A stretch of DNA of 64,000 nucleotides from ARK-14 sp002899805. Its GTDB lineage: Archaea > Thermoproteota > Thermoprotei_A > Sulfolobales > Fervidicoccaceae. Positions 62,047-64,000 of this stretch are shown here, piece after piece. The first letter of the stretch is position 1. Each line of letters starts with the position of its first letter. The notes below the pieces were generated by a model. The model was not told the DNA's origin. It made no database searches and worked only from the letters and a program-made list of their open reading frames with translations. The stretch lies in contig JBAMMC010000033.1 in the NCBI GenBank assembly GCA_039793985.1, positions 1 to 64,000 of the forward strand, written 5' to 3'. The translations under genes were made by a program, and so were the position numbers.

Positions 62047-63574
62047 CGAATAAACTCACCCCTCCATTTGAATAGACGAGAGAGGAACTAGAGCTCAACT
62101 TCGCTAAAATTTGGTCCCCTATCCTCAGAGTTTTGCCAGTATCCAAAAGCATTCCTCTTTCCGTCATGTAAACTGAAATCAAAATATTCCCTCCAGTGGT
62201 GAGATTCCAGGTAGAAGTCCGAATACCGAGAAATGAGTTAAATAAGTAACTCATCTTAACATCGGTACTTACACACTGTAAACCTATGTTTCGGAGCTGT
62301 TGACCAGAGGTGAGCTCGCTTTCACTGAAAGTCCAAAATCCACCGGGAGATTCGGCTATTCCAAGCTGAACTGAAAAAAACGTAAAAAGCATGATTATGC
62401 TATAACAAAGCACCAACAAGAAAATTACCTTTTTCTCATTCTTTCCAAGTCCGGCAACAAGCGCTATAGCTAGTGGTATTATGAGGAATGTGGACAGCCT
62501 GCCAAGCAAGTCCACTTTAATGGGGATATTTTCATAAATTGTGAAGATCATGATGGACCCCACTGCCGAAAAAAGTAACCAGGGGATCATCCCTTCTATA
62601 TTCTGAGAATAACTGAGAGCTGAAGCTAAAAACAAGAGAGAAAATGAGAGCGAAATAGCGTACCAAGTCCATTCTTCCCCAAAGAATCCCAAGTCATTAG
62701 ATAAGTATACTGATAAGATTGAAAGAGGTATTGCTGTGAAAGCAGCAGGCTTGAAGAACCTCAATAATTTTTCGCTTTTTTCAAATGAGCTGTAGAGAAT
62801 AACAGTCAACAAGGAAAATAGGGTTGTCCACGTAACAAGCGATGCTCCTAGATAAAAGCTTGCCACACTAAGCGTGCTCAATCTTCCCAGAAAGAAATAT
62901 TGAAGAAAAGCAGGCAAAAGTGAGATGGCAAGAAGTATCGAGAAGCGAAGAGGATCTATCGGTCTGTATTGGAGAAGCGAAATGAGGCTCCAGGAAAAGA
63001 TCGCCCATAATGACACGATGAGAACCAGAGTAGTTAAATGATGAGTTATAGCTAGAGCAGATGAAGATAGTAAAGCTATGAAGTAGCTCATATTGTCTCC
63101 CTTTTCCTTAAGCACTGCATAGAGGGCTGTGCCAAACAAAGGATATGCCACTCCTTCCTTCACGAGACCAATGCTCATTAAGATCATACTTGTTGTGGTT
63201 CCCACTACTAAAGCTATAGTTAAGGTGCTGTGCTTCCTATAAAGGCTAGCTGAGATAGCTGAAAGTATCAGAATAAAATCAATGAATGAAATTATTGGGA
63301 AGAGAGAAGCTGAAATCAAGATGTTTAATCCACTACTCAGAGAGAAGATGGAAGCTGAAATACTTGCCCCTGGCCAAAAGTTATTGTAACCATCGAATTC
63401 TCCGCTGAAAAGGCTTATTGGAGATCTCTCTGTGAAGACATATGCGTCTCGTACGACACCTGCTGAGTCAATAGAAAGAGAGAACCCGTGCTCTATGAAG
63501 GGAATTGCTCTTATCAGCAAGATAAAGGATATGATTGCCACAGTGAATATGAATTCAGTCCTCTTCATAGGCAT
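62030..63574 (-). CDS. Polytopic membrane protein, GT-C-like
   Basis: A 514-residue protein with about eleven or twelve helices and a C-terminal outer domain of about 110 residues with a sequon (NLT). An early outer loop (FSLSIDSAGVVRDAYVF) carries acidic residues as in GT-C sugar transferases, but no firm signature is present, so this is tentative. It overlaps the ABC ATPase gene by 17 bases and the FtsX-like gene by 20 bases, so all three are one transcript. Start is ATG 63574 or 63568. Confidence 0.6.
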   Translation of the reverse strand: MPMKRTEFIFTVAIISFILLIRAIPFIEHGFSLSIDSAGVVRDAYVFTERSPISLFSGEFDGYNNFWPGASISASIFSLSSGLNILISASLFPIISFIDFILILSAISASLYRKHSTLTIALVVGTTTSMILMSIGLVKEGVAYPLFGTALYAVLKEKGDNMSYFIALLSSSALAITHHLTTLVLIVSLWAIFSWSLISLLQYRPIDPLRFSILLAISLLPAFLQYFFLGRLSTLSVASFYLGASLVTWTTLFSLLTVILYSSFEKSEKLLRFFKPAAFTAIPLSILSVYLSNDLGFFGEEWTWYAISLSFSLLFLASALSYSQNIEGMIPWLLFSAVGSIMIFTIYENIPIKVDLLGRLSTFLIIPLAIALVAGLGKNEKKVIFLLVLCYSIIMLFTFFSVQLGIAESPGGFWTFSESELTSGQQLRNIGLQCVSTDVKMSYLFNSFLGIRTSTWNLTTGGNILISVYMTERGMLLDTGKTLRIGDQILAKLSSSSSLVYSNGGVSLFVGKTS

Positions 63575-64000
63575 TACTCTTCACCTTCTTCCAAACTGAA
63601 AACAATAAGGTGAGTATCAGTAAAATTTCGTAGAGCAAAGCATAGCCAAGGTTTATATCAGCCTGTAGAGAGTGAAAGAGGAAAGTCAGCCTGAAAAGTC
63701 CGAAGCTATGTAAGATAAAAAAAGCAACTGTACCGAGCAATGAGGATGCTAATGCTTCTACTATCTTCATAGCAATGATTGCTCTAGTCACTTCTCTTCT
63801 AGGCAAGCCCAATCTCCAAAGCAATGTTATTCGGGGCATCTGGGCATTAATGATTGCGCCTGAGGCAGAGTAAACTGCCGCAGCCGAGAGGAGTAAAGAT
63901 GCCAAGAGAGCCGAAAATAGTGAAGCTCTCTCTACGGATTCCATGTTCTTTGAAAGTTTGGTCGAATAGCCTGAAAGTGATGTCGATAGTTGTGAGTTTC
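63555..64000 (-). CDS. FtsX-like ABC permease, 5'-truncated by window end
   Basis: The visible 148 or so residues are the C-terminal part; the frame stays open to the window edge, so the start lies beyond 64000. Helices at SLFSALLASLLLSAAAVYSA, the conserved WRLGLPRREVTRAIIAMKIVEAL segment, and two further helices fit the last membrane bundle of FtsX/MacB permeases. It should pair with the LolD-type ATPase at 61381. Confidence 0.7.
   Translation of the reverse strand, partial: NSQLSTSLSGYSTKLSKNMESVERASLFSALLASLLLSAAAVYSASGAIINAQMPRITLLWRLGLPRREVTRAIIAMKIVEALASSLLGTVAFFILHSFGLFRLTFLFHSLQADINLGYALLYEILLILTLLFSVWKKVKSNAYEED

Overview
The window looks like a draft contig of a thermophilic crenarchaeon (Thermoproteota). 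The evidence is a TFB/Gar1/SRP19/ribosomal S8e gene string, an archaeal DnaG primase, an ESCRT-III-like CdvB division protein, two geranylgeranyl-reductase-like flavoproteins for archaeal lipids, GTG and TTG starts with GGTGA/GGAGG ribosome sites, and short overlapping operons. CdvB argues against Thermoproteales. A finer placement (for example Fervidicoccales or Acidilobales) would be a guess. Base composition is roughly even throughout, and I see no prophage, CRISPR array or intact insertion sequence. A 10-N assembly gap lies at 100-109.

Layout. 264-5088: TauE-like exporter, class III aminotransferase, and a small sulfur/metal group (HMA protein, a 57-residue YHS protein, DUF1641, sulfide:quinone-oxidoreductase-like flavoprotein). 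5357-8392: tRNA-Arg(CCG) overlapping the thiI stop, a glycoprotein-like anchored protein, acylphosphatase, a TM-helix protein. 8405-14418: two geranylgeranyl-reductase-like genes, zinc-ribbon protein, thioredoxin reductase, CYTH and HD proteins. 14525-21516: valS, sufS-like, tyrS, then dnaG behind a structured leader, and tmk. 21596-25792: a decayed stretch (IS200/IS605-like remnant, broken PLP-enzyme gene), a GT39-like membrane protein, an Lrp regulator, a 57-residue membrane protein and 5S rRNA. 26095-34723: phosphoglycolate-phosphatase-like protein, DHH phosphoesterase, membrane serine protease, an RHH coiled-coil gene paired with cdvB, an ABC-2 exporter, then tfb-gar1-srp19-rps8e. 34856-45542: cis-prenyltransferase, then a peptide-type ABC importer with hydantoinase/oxoprolinase subunits. 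45601-52953: dtdA; an operon of nucleotidyltransferase, DUF447, CitG-like and coiled-coil proteins; HAD, DUF429, serS, tRNA-Thr(GGU), SDR. 53043-60441: a nine-gene translationally coupled membrane operon around MoxR and DUF58. 60415-64000: glycosyltransferase, ABC ATPase, polytopic membrane protein and a truncated FtsX-like permease.

The points I would look at first are the RHH/coiled-coil plus ESCRT-III pair, the MoxR-DUF58 membrane operon with its split DUF1616 protein, the DUF447-CitG operon, the dnaG leader, and the recurrent AACTACCCC...GGGG elements. Start sites below were moved to internal codons where a ribosome site, stop-start overlap or TATA position favoured it.
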